64,000 bases of DNA from Dysgonomonas mossii DSM 22836 (GTDB lineage: Bacteria; Bacteroidota; Bacteroidia; Bacteroidales; Dysgonomonadaceae). The stretch covers positions 372,001 to 436,000 of the forward strand of contig NZ_GL892004.1 of assembly GCF_000213575.1 (NCBI RefSeq). The letters are read 5' to 3'. Both the position numbers and the translations under genes were made by a program. The notes beneath the pieces are model-generated. The model was not told where the DNA came from and did no database searches. It was given only the letters and a program-made list of their open reading frames with translations. The stretch's first letter is position 1; the number at the start of each line of letters is the position of its first letter. Shown in pieces: positions 56,274-64,000 of this stretch.

Positions 56274-57497
56274 TTAATCTTTTAATAATAAAGAACTATC
56301 CCCATAGCTTAGAAAACGATAATCAGAGGAGAGGGCATGTTCATATATATTTTTCCAATTATTGTTGCCTAAAAATGCTGATACTAACAACAAGAGTGTA
56401 CTTTGAGGTTGATGAAAGTTCGTTACTATGCCATCTACTATCTTGAACTCATAGCCGGGTGCAATAATAATTTGAGTATCTGCAATCAGCATGCTTAGTG
56501 AATTCTTTTCTAAATATGCTAAAATATTTCTTAAAGCATCCTTTTTCGATAGCCTATTGTTCGAATCATTGTAGGGCATCCATTGAGAAACGTGCAAATG
56601 TGACTGCTTCTGGTTTTCGAGTGATACTCCGATATAGTAGAGGCTTTCGAGAGTGCGAACTGACGTTGTGCCTACAGCGATAACCTTTCCCTCAAACTTT
56701 AGCAGTCCTTCAATGAAACTCTTTTGTACGGATATAAATTCAGAGTGCATTACATGGTCTCCTATTTCATCCGATTTTACCGGACGAAAAGTTCCGGCTC
56801 CCACATGAAGAGTAACCTCTGCCAGTTTCATGCCCTGATCCTTCAATGATTTCATGACCTCGGGGGTAAAATGAAGTCCTGCAGTAGGTGCGGCAACAGA
56901 TCCGTCTATTTTAGAATATACAGTTTGATATGTTTGTTTGTCTTGTTCTTCCGTTGCCCTGTTTAAGTAGGGTGGAATTGGTAATTCTCCTACAGCATCA
57001 AGCAGCTCTGAAAATGTCACACTTTGGTTATCCCACTCGAAGTCTATAACGTGAGCGTCTCCATGAGATCCTGCACGAGTAGCCGTGAAATTTACAATTT
57101 GCTCGTTTACCTTTATTTGCCGAGTAAGGCTTCCTTCTTTCCACTTTTTAAGGTTACCGATCAAGCATACCCATGAGCATTTTTCAGTTTGTTGAAAATT
57201 GAGCTGATAATCGTTCGGTATACAAGGTTCGAGACAGAATATCTCTATCTGAGCTCCGGTTGTTTTCTGAAAATGAAGCCTTGCTTGTATTACTTTGGTA
57301 TTGTTGAATACCATAAGGCAATTTTCGGGCAGAAAATTATTTATATTACTGAAAACAGTATCGGTTATTTTCTCGTTCTTATATACAAGAAGTTTTGAGT
57401 TATCCCGTTTCGTCAGGGGATATTTGGCAATACGGTCATCCGGAAGATTATAATTATAATCTTGAATGTGTATTTTTTGAGGGCTGGATATTTCCAC
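56274..57497 (-). CDS. queA: S-adenosylmethionine:tRNA ribosyltransferase-isomerase (long form)
   Basis: 407 aa. Transfers and isomerises the ribosyl of SAM onto preQ1-tRNA in queuosine synthesis. Conserved blocks: YNLPDDRIAKYPLTKRDNSK, MVFNNTKVIQARL, SVAAPTAGLHFTPE, TLHVGAGTFRPVKSDE, AVGTTSVRTLESL and TNFHQPQSTLLLLVSAF. At 407 aa it is about 50 residues longer than standard QueA (about 350), and matches the longer Bacteroidetes paralogue group; which of the two is active in queuosine synthesis here is not known. A minus-strand TATTTTTG at 57518-57525 may be its promoter. Confidence 0.88.
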   Translation of the reverse strand: MEISSPQKIHIQDYNYNLPDDRIAKYPLTKRDNSKLLVYKNEKITDTVFSNINNFLPENCLMVFNNTKVIQARLHFQKTTGAQIEIFCLEPCIPNDYQLNFQQTEKCSWVCLIGNLKKWKEGSLTRQIKVNEQIVNFTATRAGSHGDAHVIDFEWDNQSVTFSELLDAVGELPIPPYLNRATEEQDKQTYQTVYSKIDGSVAAPTAGLHFTPEVMKSLKDQGMKLAEVTLHVGAGTFRPVKSDEIGDHVMHSEFISVQKSFIEGLLKFEGKVIAVGTTSVRTLESLYYIGVSLENQKQSHLHVSQWMPYNDSNNRLSKKDALRNILAYLEKNSLSMLIADTQIIIAPGYEFKIVDGIVTNFHQPQSTLLLLVSAFLGNNNWKNIYEHALSSDYRFLSYGDSSLLLKD

Positions 57498-57517
57498 TTA
57501 TTACTTTTTTTATCCGA

Positions 57518-57525
57518 CAAAAATA
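57518..57525 (-). promoter_or_regulatory. queA promoter -7 element
   Basis: Minus-strand TATTTTTG fits TAnnTTTG, 20 nt before the queA ATG. Confidence 0.35.
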
Positions 57526-57584
57526 AGGAACTTTGCGTGAATAAAAAAGCTGAATAATAGCTTAAAAAAGAATAATTAAGATTT

Positions 57585-58631
57585 ATGAAGATCGGAGATA
57601 AAGTTCGTTTCCTCAATACTACAGGTGGTGGTGTTGTACGGGGATTTCAGGGAAAAGATATTGTGTTGGTAGAAGATGAGGAAGGGTTTGATATTCCTGT
57701 TCTTATCCGTGAGACGGTCTTGATAGAGCCTGCAAACGATATGCAGGTAAGACAATCGACCAAATCTTCTCAGCAGACGTTTGTGCAGCAAACTTCAACG
57801 ATAAAGCAAGAAGAGGAGTATAAGCCCGAGGAGACAAAAGAAGGAGAGCTGTTGACTGTCAATCTTGCTTATCTGCCTGTGGATATAAAGAGCCTTAGTA
57901 GTACAAACTTTGAGTGCTATCTTATCAATGACAGCAATTATTATTTGTCGTACAACTATATGGGTCGGGCTGAAGCAGGATGGGTTAGTAGAGCTACAGG
58001 GGTTATTGAGCCGAATACAAAGCTCTTTCTCGAAGAATTTGAGAAGACAGAGTTGAATGATATAGAGAAGGTTTGTTTACAGTTTTTTGCCTATAAAAAA
58101 GGGAAGCCTTATTCTTTAAAAAACACATATTCTGTTGAACTTCGGATTGATACAGTAAAGTTTTACAAACTTCATAGCTTTAAAGAAAATGATTATTTCG
58201 AAGATGATGCTATGCTGTATTCTATTGTTCGTCGCGATTTGGCAGAAAAGGAATTAATTATTTCTCCTGAAGAAATAGCTTCTGCTATGCAAGAGAAAGA
58301 AGTCTCGCAACGACCTCGCATACAACCAATCGCAAAAAAAGAAAAAAGTCCGATTATTGAGATTGATTTGCATGCAGATGAATTAATTGATAATACTTTG
58401 GGGTTGTCTTCTTCTGATATTCTTGAATATCAAATCAACAAATTCAAAGAGATTATGGATGAAAATAAGCGGAACAAAGGGCAGAAGATTGTATTCATAC
58501 ACGGTAAGGGTGATGGCATACTAAAGAATGCTATACTGAAAGAATTAAGCTCAAAATATAAATCGGCATATTATCAAGATGCTTCCTTCCGTGAATACGG
58601 TTATGGAGCAACGATGGTGACTATAAAGTAA
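57585..58631 (+). CDS. DUF2027 protein with C-terminal Smr domain
   Basis: 348 aa. The N-terminus (MKIGDKVRFLNTTGGGVVRG) is the DUF2027 small beta-barrel, followed by a middle beta domain (about 85-215) and a C-terminal Smr (small MutS-related) domain at about 260-348, with IDLHADELI and the HGKGDGILKNAILKEL nuclease motif. Smr domains nick branched DNA or process RNA on stalled ribosomes. Common in Bacteroidetes; target unknown. Upstream of the LEA-like lipoprotein by 33 nt. Confidence 0.92.
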   Translation: MKIGDKVRFLNTTGGGVVRGFQGKDIVLVEDEEGFDIPVLIRETVLIEPANDMQVRQSTKSSQQTFVQQTSTIKQEEEYKPEETKEGELLTVNLAYLPVDIKSLSSTNFECYLINDSNYYLSYNYMGRAEAGWVSRATGVIEPNTKLFLEEFEKTELNDIEKVCLQFFAYKKGKPYSLKNTYSVELRIDTVKFYKLHSFKENDYFEDDAMLYSIVRRDLAEKELIISPEEIASAMQEKEVSQRPRIQPIAKKEKSPIIEIDLHADELIDNTLGLSSSDILEYQINKFKEIMDENKRNKGQKIVFIHGKGDGILKNAILKELSSKYKSAYYQDASFREYGYGATMVTIK

Positions 58632-58664
58632 TTTCGAGAAAATGTAATAATTACAGACTAAAAA

Positions 58665-59249
58665 ATGAAGAAGAAAATCTTATCACTGCTTATCATCATG
58701 GCTATATTTATTAGTTGTGATAGTGTTCAAAAGAGTTTGTCGGGTACATATAACATGATAAACTGCGAATATAACTATAAGTCAATCTCGGGTTTGACTG
58801 TTTCGGGGATTAATTTATCGAATGGGCTATCGGTAACCTCCATACCAAAAGTAACCTCTATCTTGAGTGGAAACGCTTCGTCTATCCCTTTGAATTTTAC
58901 ACTCAATCTGGATGTGAAAAATCCGAATACGTCTGCTGCTATGATGAATGGCTTGCAATACATAATAAGTGTTGATGATATTCAGCTTACTACCGGCTCT
59001 CTGAATCAAGCATTGAGTGTTGAAGCAGGGCAAACCAAAACCCTGCCTATTGCAATAGGTGTAGATCTGGCAACGTTGATGAAGAACAACTCTAAAGATG
59101 CGGTTGTGAATATTGCTAAAAATTTTATCGGTATAGGAAATAAAGAATCGAAGGTCTTTGTTCAGTTGAAACCAACATTCCTTATTGGTAATGTTCCTAT
59201 CACTTCTCCGTCCTATATACCTTTGGTATTCAATTTTGGAGGGAACTAA
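58665..59249 (+). CDS. LEA type 2-like lipoprotein
   Basis: 194 aa. Lipobox IFISCDS near residues 15-19. The mature region has the LEA14/WHy-like beta pattern with PLNFTLNLDVKNPNTSAAMMNGLQYIISVDDIQLTTG, in which NLDVKNPN is the typical first strand. Such small lipoproteins are common in Bacteroidetes; function unknown. Likely in the same transcript as the Smr gene and the GNAT gene. Confidence 0.78.
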   Translation: MKKKILSLLIIMAIFISCDSVQKSLSGTYNMINCEYNYKSISGLTVSGINLSNGLSVTSIPKVTSILSGNASSIPLNFTLNLDVKNPNTSAAMMNGLQYIISVDDIQLTTGSLNQALSVEAGQTKTLPIAIGVDLATLMKNNSKDAVVNIAKNFIGIGNKESKVFVQLKPTFLIGNVPITSPSYIPLVFNFGGN

Positions 59250-59295
59250 ACAGAAGGTTAGATTGTTTATACTTTATAACCAAACAAGTGGGAAT

Positions 59296-59571
59296 ATGGA
59301 ATATAATATTAAGCATAATGAACTCAAAAATCGTTTTGAGACAGAAGTAGAAGGCAAAATAGCTCTTGTGGACTATCGTGTAAATGACGGAGTTTATGTG
59401 GTGACTCACACCGAAGTTCCTAAAGAGCTCGAAGGTAGGGGTATTGCAGCAGCTCTAACTAAATATCTGTTAGACTATGTTCGCGAAAACGGGCTGAAAG
59501 TTCATCCTGTATGCCCTTATACAAAAGTATATATACAAAAACATCAAGAATATAATGATCTTTTAGCATAA
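59296..59571 (+). CDS. small GNAT-type acetyltransferase (YjdJ-like)
   Basis: 91 aa from the ATG at 59296 (MEYNIKHNELKNRFE). A longer frame opening at 59185 overlaps the previous gene and gives no conserved N-terminus. Compact Gcn5-related domain: GRGIAAALTKYLLDYVRENGLKVHPVCPY, with the acetyl-CoA loop E(L)EGRGIA, then the conserved PVCPYTKVYIQKH. Small CoA-binding proteins of this kind have no established substrate. Confidence 0.85.
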   Translation: MEYNIKHNELKNRFETEVEGKIALVDYRVNDGVYVVTHTEVPKELEGRGIAAALTKYLLDYVRENGLKVHPVCPYTKVYIQKHQEYNDLLA

Positions 59572-59604
59572 GAGGAAATATTTTTCCAAAAAGGATATTA
59601 ATAA

Positions 59605-59633
59605 AAAAGCAGTCGGTTAACCGGCTGCTTTTT
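59605..59633. terminator. bidirectional terminator before galE
   Basis: AAAAGCAG.CGGTT/AACCG.CTGCTTTT near-perfect hairpin, flanked by A and T runs. It closes the GNAT gene and the minus-strand galE. Confidence 0.85.
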
Positions 59634-59652
59634 GTGTTCTATCTCAAAGTCA

Positions 59653-60687
59653 TTACATAATACCTTTTTCTCTTAGTTTCAATTGCCAATTCCACGCTGA
59701 CTTCATTGTGTCTTCTATGTTTTCCTTGGCAGTCCATCCCAGTACGGTATTTGCACGTTTGGGATCGGCCCATATCTTTTCTATATCACCTTCACGGCGA
59801 CCTACTATTTTATAGTTTAATTTCACACCCGACACCTGTTCAAATACTTTGATAAGCTCCAGAACCGAAACTCCGATGCCTGTCCCAAGATTAAATATTT
59901 CAACTTTTTCCAGCGATTTTTTTCCTGTCATACGATCTATTGCTATCACGTGCGCTTTTGCCAGATCTACAACATTGATAAAGTCGCGAATACATGAACC
60001 GTCAGGAGTGTCGTAATCGTCGCCAAATACACTTAGTTGTTGGCGTACTCCAATGGCGGTTTGAGTGATATAAGGCACAAGGTTTTGAGGTACTCCGTTT
60101 GGAAGCTCTCCTATTTCTGTCGATGGATGCGCACCTATCGGGTTGAAGTAGCGCAGTATCGTACTTTTTATATCAGTACCCGAGCGTACTACATCCTTTA
60201 TTATTTCTTCATTTATTTGTTTGGTATTCCCATAAGGAGATTCCGCCGGTTTCACCGGGGCTGTTTCGTCTATCGGATTCTTATCGGGCTCACCATATAC
60301 GGTACACGAAGATGAGAATACAATGTTTTTGATACCAAACTCAGGCATCAGATCGAGTAGATTGATCAACGAATTCAGGTTGTTTCTATAGTATAGTAGT
60401 GGCTTTTGAACCGATTCGCCTACGGCCTTACTGGCTGCAAAGTGTATAATACCATTTATATCCGAATGAGCAGTAAACAATTTTCTCAAACCCTCAATAT
60501 CGTTGCAGTCTAGTTTTTCAAAAATAGGACGTATGCCTGTTATGCGTTCAATGCCATCAATGGAATCTGCTGTCGAATTAGATAAGTCATCAATAATAAC
60601 GACAGAGTAACCTGCGTTTTGTAACTCTACTACAGTATGAGAGCCAATATATCCGGCACCACCCGTAACAAGAATTTTTCCTTTCAT
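59653..60687 (-). CDS. galE: UDP-glucose 4-epimerase
   Basis: 344 aa. Extended short-chain dehydrogenase. NAD-binding TGGAGYIGSHT at 8-18, DDLSNS, the catalytic Ser in SSSCTVYGEPD, and YGNTK for the Tyr/Lys pair near 148-152; a conserved NLGTGIGVSVLELI later. Interconverts UDP-glucose and UDP-galactose, feeding the envelope sugars (see the sugar transferase at 53820) and galactose catabolism (see GH2 at 41633). Monocistronic. Confidence 0.97.
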   Translation of the reverse strand: MKGKILVTGGAGYIGSHTVVELQNAGYSVVIIDDLSNSTADSIDGIERITGIRPIFEKLDCNDIEGLRKLFTAHSDINGIIHFAASKAVGESVQKPLLYYRNNLNSLINLLDLMPEFGIKNIVFSSSCTVYGEPDKNPIDETAPVKPAESPYGNTKQINEEIIKDVVRSGTDIKSTILRYFNPIGAHPSTEIGELPNGVPQNLVPYITQTAIGVRQQLSVFGDDYDTPDGSCIRDFINVVDLAKAHVIAIDRMTGKKSLEKVEIFNLGTGIGVSVLELIKVFEQVSGVKLNYKIVGRREGDIEKIWADPKRANTVLGWTAKENIEDTMKSAWNWQLKLREKGIM

Positions 60688-60795
60688 TTTCAGTGTTTTT
60701 TAATTGAGCGTTAAAGATACAAAAAACATGTCGTTTGCAACTATATAGTCCTCTGATCTCAACGAAACTTTTATAAAAATAGATGAACGAGTATC

Positions 60796-61857
60796 TTAAA
60801 TAACAGATCTTTCGAGTAGTTTTACTGTCATATTCGTTGCATCCAGTTCTGCTTTTATTCCGATGGGGAAAGTAAAGTTATTATCGATGTGTCCAAATGA
60901 TAATCCATGCACTGCCGGAATATTTAAAGGTTTAATCCGATCCTCAATTACTTCTCTGAGTGTAAATGAATTGGGAGCAGTTGACTTTTCTGATTTGTCG
61001 CAATCCTTATTAACTCCGATTGCAATTCCGGCGGCTTTAGTTAATTCTCCTGTAGCTATCAGTTGGGTTAGCATCCTATCAATTCTGTAAGGCTCTTCTC
61101 CAACATCCTCAATCATCACGATTTTGTTCTTTAAATCTATCTGATAAGGAGTCCCTACCATAGAGCAGATGAGGGTTAGATTGCCCCCTGTTAGTTCCCC
61201 TTTTGCCTTGCCGTGATTTATTGTATATCGTTCATATATCTTCTCCTCTTCCGCTTTCAGGAGGTCTTCCGGTGCACTTACTATTGTATATCTGTCGGTC
61301 GGATTGACAGCAATATCTTTGAATTGTTTTCTCGAATAATCATTGTCAAGTAGCTTAGCCACAGGGCCATGAAATGTTATCAATCCTGTCTTTTTATATA
61401 TCGAATTGATGAGGGCTGTATCGTCGCTGAATCCCATAATAAGCTTCGGATTTTTCTTAATCAGGTTATAGTCTACCATATCAAGAATTCGGGCACAACC
61501 ATATCCTCCGGCGGCAAAGATTATTCCTTTTATTCCAGGATTTTTAATCATATTGTTAAATTCCTCGGCTCTTTCTTTGTCCGTTCCACTAAAATAGCCA
61601 TACTGGTCGAGGATCTTTTCCGAATAGATAGGCTCAAAGCCAAGTTGCCTTATATTCTCTATGGATGATTGCAACCCGCTTTCGCTTAACAGCCAAGCCG
61701 GAGCTACCAGCCCGATTTTATCGCCGAGGTTTAATCTCGCGGGTTTTATGACTTTATTCGTTGCTTTGTATGCTTCGTTTCTTGCTGCCAATTTGTTGGG
61801 AAGCAACGAAACTAAAGACAAACCAATCCCTACATTCAAAAAGCTTCTTCTATTCAT
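60796..61857 (-). CDS. LD-carboxypeptidase (S66 family) with Tat-type signal
   Basis: 353 aa. The N-terminus MNRRSFLNVGIGLSLVSLL carries the twin-arginine pattern RRSFLxxG and a hydrophobic stretch, so export by Tat is possible. S66 domain with IGLVAPAWLLS, IFAAGGYGCARIL, the nucleophile Ser in IMGFSDDTALI, and a GLSFGHIDNNFTFPIG His near the end. Cuts the L-D bond in tetrapeptides of peptidoglycan (LdcA-like) or, less likely, MccF-type. A minus-strand -7 element TATCTTTG lies at 61941-61948. Confidence 0.9.
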   Translation of the reverse strand: MNRRSFLNVGIGLSLVSLLPNKLAARNEAYKATNKVIKPARLNLGDKIGLVAPAWLLSESGLQSSIENIRQLGFEPIYSEKILDQYGYFSGTDKERAEEFNNMIKNPGIKGIIFAAGGYGCARILDMVDYNLIKKNPKLIMGFSDDTALINSIYKKTGLITFHGPVAKLLDNDYSRKQFKDIAVNPTDRYTIVSAPEDLLKAEEEKIYERYTINHGKAKGELTGGNLTLICSMVGTPYQIDLKNKIVMIEDVGEEPYRIDRMLTQLIATGELTKAAGIAIGVNKDCDKSEKSTAPNSFTLREVIEDRIKPLNIPAVHGLSFGHIDNNFTFPIGIKAELDATNMTVKLLERSVI

Positions 61858-61940
61858 ATCTCTTGTTTATGATTTTGCCAGAGCATTTATCTTCCGTAAG
61901 ATCATACTCGTTAATGTTTTGACGGATAACTAACTTAAGA

Positions 61941-61948
61941 CAAAGATA
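61941..61948 (-). promoter_or_regulatory. -7 element of the LD-carboxypeptidase gene
   Basis: Minus-strand TATCTTTG matches TAnnTTTG, 83 nt before the ATG. No -33 element seen. Confidence 0.3.
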
Positions 61949-62075
61949 TAATATTGGCACTGTTTTCGTTTAAAGATTTTAATATTCTTCATTGACTAAA
62001 ATTTGAACAGACCCCCAAGTAAGCTCTTAATCCTCAAAAAAGAATCTATCTGAAAGTGTAAAATGCATAACCTTC

Positions 62076-62103
62076 AACTTATAACTCACAACTTACAACT
62101 CAT
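62076..62103 (+). repeat. 7-bp tandem repeat, four imperfect units
   Basis: AACTTAT-AACTCAC-AACTTAC-AACTCAT, then AATCC. Period 7, alternating T and C at the fifth base. It lies just before the -7 element of the next lipoprotein gene. Confidence 0.75.
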
Positions 62104-62117
62104 AATCCAAAAAAACA

Positions 62118-62125
62118 TATCTTTG
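62118..62125 (+). promoter_or_regulatory. -7 element of the small lipoprotein gene
   Basis: TATCTTTG fits TAnnTTTG, 19 nt before the ATG at 62145. Confidence 0.35.
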
Positions 62126-62144
62126 TATCTTAATTTTTTATGGA

Positions 62145-62399
62145 ATGAAACATCTTGTGTCTTTTATTTTTATTTTATTGATGTTCGCCTCCTGTTCGTC
62201 ATTGGACAGTGATGCAAAAAAAGCGGCCGAACTGAATAAAGAATCCTTGAAATATGTAAAAGAGCTGGATTTAGAAAAGGCGGAAAAACTATATATGGAA
62301 GCTCAAGAAATTATGTCTGAATACAAGGGCACGGATAAAAATGAAGAATTTCTGCAAGCATATTACAAGTACCTGACAGAGGAAACAAAAGCAAACTAA
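62145..62399 (+). CDS. small helical lipoprotein
   Basis: 84 aa. Lipobox LLMFASCSS at about 11-19, then Asp and Lys-rich helical text with a TPR-like pattern (AAELNKESLKYVKELDLEKA, EKLYMEAQEIMSEYKG). Not assigned to a family. 29 nt upstream of glnS; the two could share the 62118 promoter. Confidence 0.7.
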   Translation: MKHLVSFIFILLMFASCSSLDSDAKKAAELNKESLKYVKELDLEKAEKLYMEAQEIMSEYKGTDKNEEFLQAYYKYLTEETKAN

Positions 62400-62428
62400 T
62401 CCGGGAATAAATAAAATCCTATACTTAT

Positions 62429-64000
62429 ATGTCTGAAAATACGTTGAATACGGAAGAACCTAAGAAGAGTCTTAATTTTATAGAGGCTATTGTTGAGAAT
62501 GACCTGAAAGAAGGTAAAAATGACAGCCGTGTACAGACTCGTTTTCCGCCCGAACCAAATGGATATTTACATATCGGGCACGCAAAAGCTATCTGCATAG
62601 ACTTTGGTATAGCACAGCAGTATGGAGGAGTATGTAACCTTCGGTTTGATGATACCAATCCTGAAAAAGAAGAGGTAGAATATGTAGATTCTATCATGGA
62701 CGATATACACTGGCTGGGATATGACTGGGCGAATGTATATTATGCATCCGATTATTTTCCTCAGTTGTGGGATTTTGCAGTACAATTGATAAAAGAAGGA
62801 AAAGCTTATATAGACGAACAATCGGCCGAAGAAATAGCGAAGCAAAAAGGAACTCCTACCGAACCCGGAGTTGCCAGCCCATACCGTGACCGCCCTGTTG
62901 AAGAAAGCCTCGATTTATTTCAAAAGATGAACGAAGGAGTTTTTGAAGAAGGAAGTATGGTACTTCGTGCTAAGATAGATATGGCTGCTTCGAACATGCA
63001 CTTCAGAGACCCTATCATATATCGTATTATCAATCGTCCGCATCATCGTACCGGAACTACATGGAAAGCATACCCGATGTATGATTTTGCTCATGGGCAA
63101 TGTGATTATTTCGAAGGGGTAACCCACTCGTTGTGTACGCTTGAGTTTGTTCCTCATCGTCCACTTTACGATTGGTTTATAGATCAGTTGGCAACAGACA
63201 GTTATCGCCCTCATCAATATGAATTCAATAAATTGCAATTTACATATACTTTGCTGAGTAAACGCAATTTGCGAGCAATGGTAGAAGAAGGTATTCTTAG
63301 CGGTTGGGACGACCCACGTATGCCTACTATTACGGGATTCCGTCGGAGAGGATATACTCCTGAGTCTATTCGTATACTAATGGATAAGATAGGCTATACG
63401 AAGTATGATGGCGTTAACGATATTGGCTTGTTTGAGTTTGCCATAAGGGAAGACCTCAATAAAAAAACGACTCGTGTATCAGCTATTCTCGACCCTGTTA
63501 AGCTTGTGATTACAAACTATCCTGAGGATAAGACAGAAGTGATGGTGGCTCAGAATAATCCTGAAGATGAAAACTCGGGAAGTCATGATATTCTGTTTTC
63601 TCGCGAACTGTATATAGAGCGTGACGACTTCATGGAAGATGCTCCTAAGAAATATTTCCGTCTTACGCCGGGTAATGAAGTGCGTTTGAAAAATGCTTAT
63701 ATCGTAAAATGTACAGGCTGTAAGAAGGATGAAGCAGGAAATGTAATAGAGGTATATGCTGAATATGATGAACTCACAAAAAGCGGTATGCCCGAAAGCG
63801 GACGCAAAGTGAAAGGAACGATACACTGGGTTTCTGTTCAAGACTCTTTCGATGCTGAGGTGCGTTTGTACGACCGCTTATTTATGGTTGAAAATCCTGC
63901 CGATGATGGAAGGGATTTCAGAGAGCTTTTGAACCCTGATTCATTAAAAGTACTTAAAGGCTGCAAGATGGAGTCTTATCTCAAAAGTGCGGTGGAAGGG
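62429..64000 (+). CDS. glnS: glutaminyl-tRNA synthetase (3' end outside window)
   Basis: 524 codons from ATG 62429 (MSENTLNTEEPKK) to the window end with no stop. Class I synthetase: PPEPNGYLHIGHAK at 40-53 with the HIGH box at 48-51, and the KMSKS-type LLSKR at 275-279; catalytic domain followed by the anticodon-binding beta barrels, with the last residues still in the C-terminal domain. Charges tRNA(Gln) with glutamine, so Gln-tRNA need not be made by transamidation in this organism. About 50 residues are missing compared with the usual 550-570 aa. Confidence 0.96.
   Translation, partial: MSENTLNTEEPKKSLNFIEAIVENDLKEGKNDSRVQTRFPPEPNGYLHIGHAKAICIDFGIAQQYGGVCNLRFDDTNPEKEEVEYVDSIMDDIHWLGYDWANVYYASDYFPQLWDFAVQLIKEGKAYIDEQSAEEIAKQKGTPTEPGVASPYRDRPVEESLDLFQKMNEGVFEEGSMVLRAKIDMAASNMHFRDPIIYRIINRPHHRTGTTWKAYPMYDFAHGQCDYFEGVTHSLCTLEFVPHRPLYDWFIDQLATDSYRPHQYEFNKLQFTYTLLSKRNLRAMVEEGILSGWDDPRMPTITGFRRRGYTPESIRILMDKIGYTKYDGVNDIGLFEFAIREDLNKKTTRVSAILDPVKLVITNYPEDKTEVMVAQNNPEDENSGSHDILFSRELYIERDDFMEDAPKKYFRLTPGNEVRLKNAYIVKCTGCKKDEAGNVIEVYAEYDELTKSGMPESGRKVKGTIHWVSVQDSFDAEVRLYDRLFMVENPADDGRDFRELLNPDSLKVLKGCKMESYLKSAVEG

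Overview
The window is chromosomal DNA from a Bacteroidales bacterium. The gene set (SusC/SusD pair, GIN-domain lipoproteins, DUF6377 and TPR-AraC regulators, DUF2027-Smr protein, DUF5856 protein), the AT-rich sequence and the TAnnTTTG promoter elements fit a Dysgonomonas-like member of the Dysgonomonadaceae. The genus is inference from gene style; no rRNA is present to settle it. No tRNA, rRNA, CRISPR array, complete IS or prophage was recognised.

Layout. 1-3017: four-gene plus-strand operon of an ECF sigma factor (cut by the window edge), a probable anti-sigma factor and two secreted beta-helix-type proteins (DUF4097-like, then a GIN-domain lipoprotein). 3167-9331: housekeeping and envelope genes (gltX, Kdo transferase, 7TM-HD phosphohydrolase, secreted C1 peptidase). 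9752-11097: second sigma-factor operon. 11183-14389, minus strand: yicC-gmk-nadD-M24 peptidase. 14524-19432: ArsC/Spx-like protein plus a TamB-like giant. 19476-23681, minus strand: uvrA, a small lipoprotein, and a bifunctional nuclease with a UVR tail. 23902-25695: a membrane-bound TPR-AraC regulator.

26193-39443 is a complete polysaccharide utilization locus on the minus strand. In transcription order it has a DUF6377 regulator, SusC, SusD, a surface glycan-binding lipoprotein, two GH30 enzymes and a GH3 beta-glucosidase. The set matches, from memory, the fungal beta-1,6-glucan (pustulan) locus of Bacteroides thetaiotaomicron. The inferred path is surface capture and endo-cleavage, TonB-dependent import, then periplasmic release of glucose. 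39668-48823 holds host-glycan-type enzymes: two GH29 fucosidases and a ricin-domain GH2 beta-galactosidase. Between them lie an AraC regulator, an orphan phage-terminase-small-subunit-like protein and a REPIN-like palindrome.

48912-51158: two divergent tyrosine-phosphatase-family genes, one of which has lost the P-loop arginine. 51450-55229: a Dps-like ferritin, DUF1460 amidase-like protein, CPBP protease and an undecaprenyl-phosphate sugar transferase. 55238-57497: queA-mltG. 57585-62399: DUF2027-Smr protein, LEA-like lipoprotein, small GNAT protein, galE, LD-carboxypeptidase and a small lipoprotein. glnS runs off the right end.

The points most worth a second look are the degenerate phosphatase, a 26-bp repeat shared by two loci 36.7 kb apart, the orphan terminase-like gene beside a REPIN-like element, the sigma/anti-sigma/beta-helix operon, the hairpins between the PUL genes, and a Dps-like protein with all five ferroxidase ligands.
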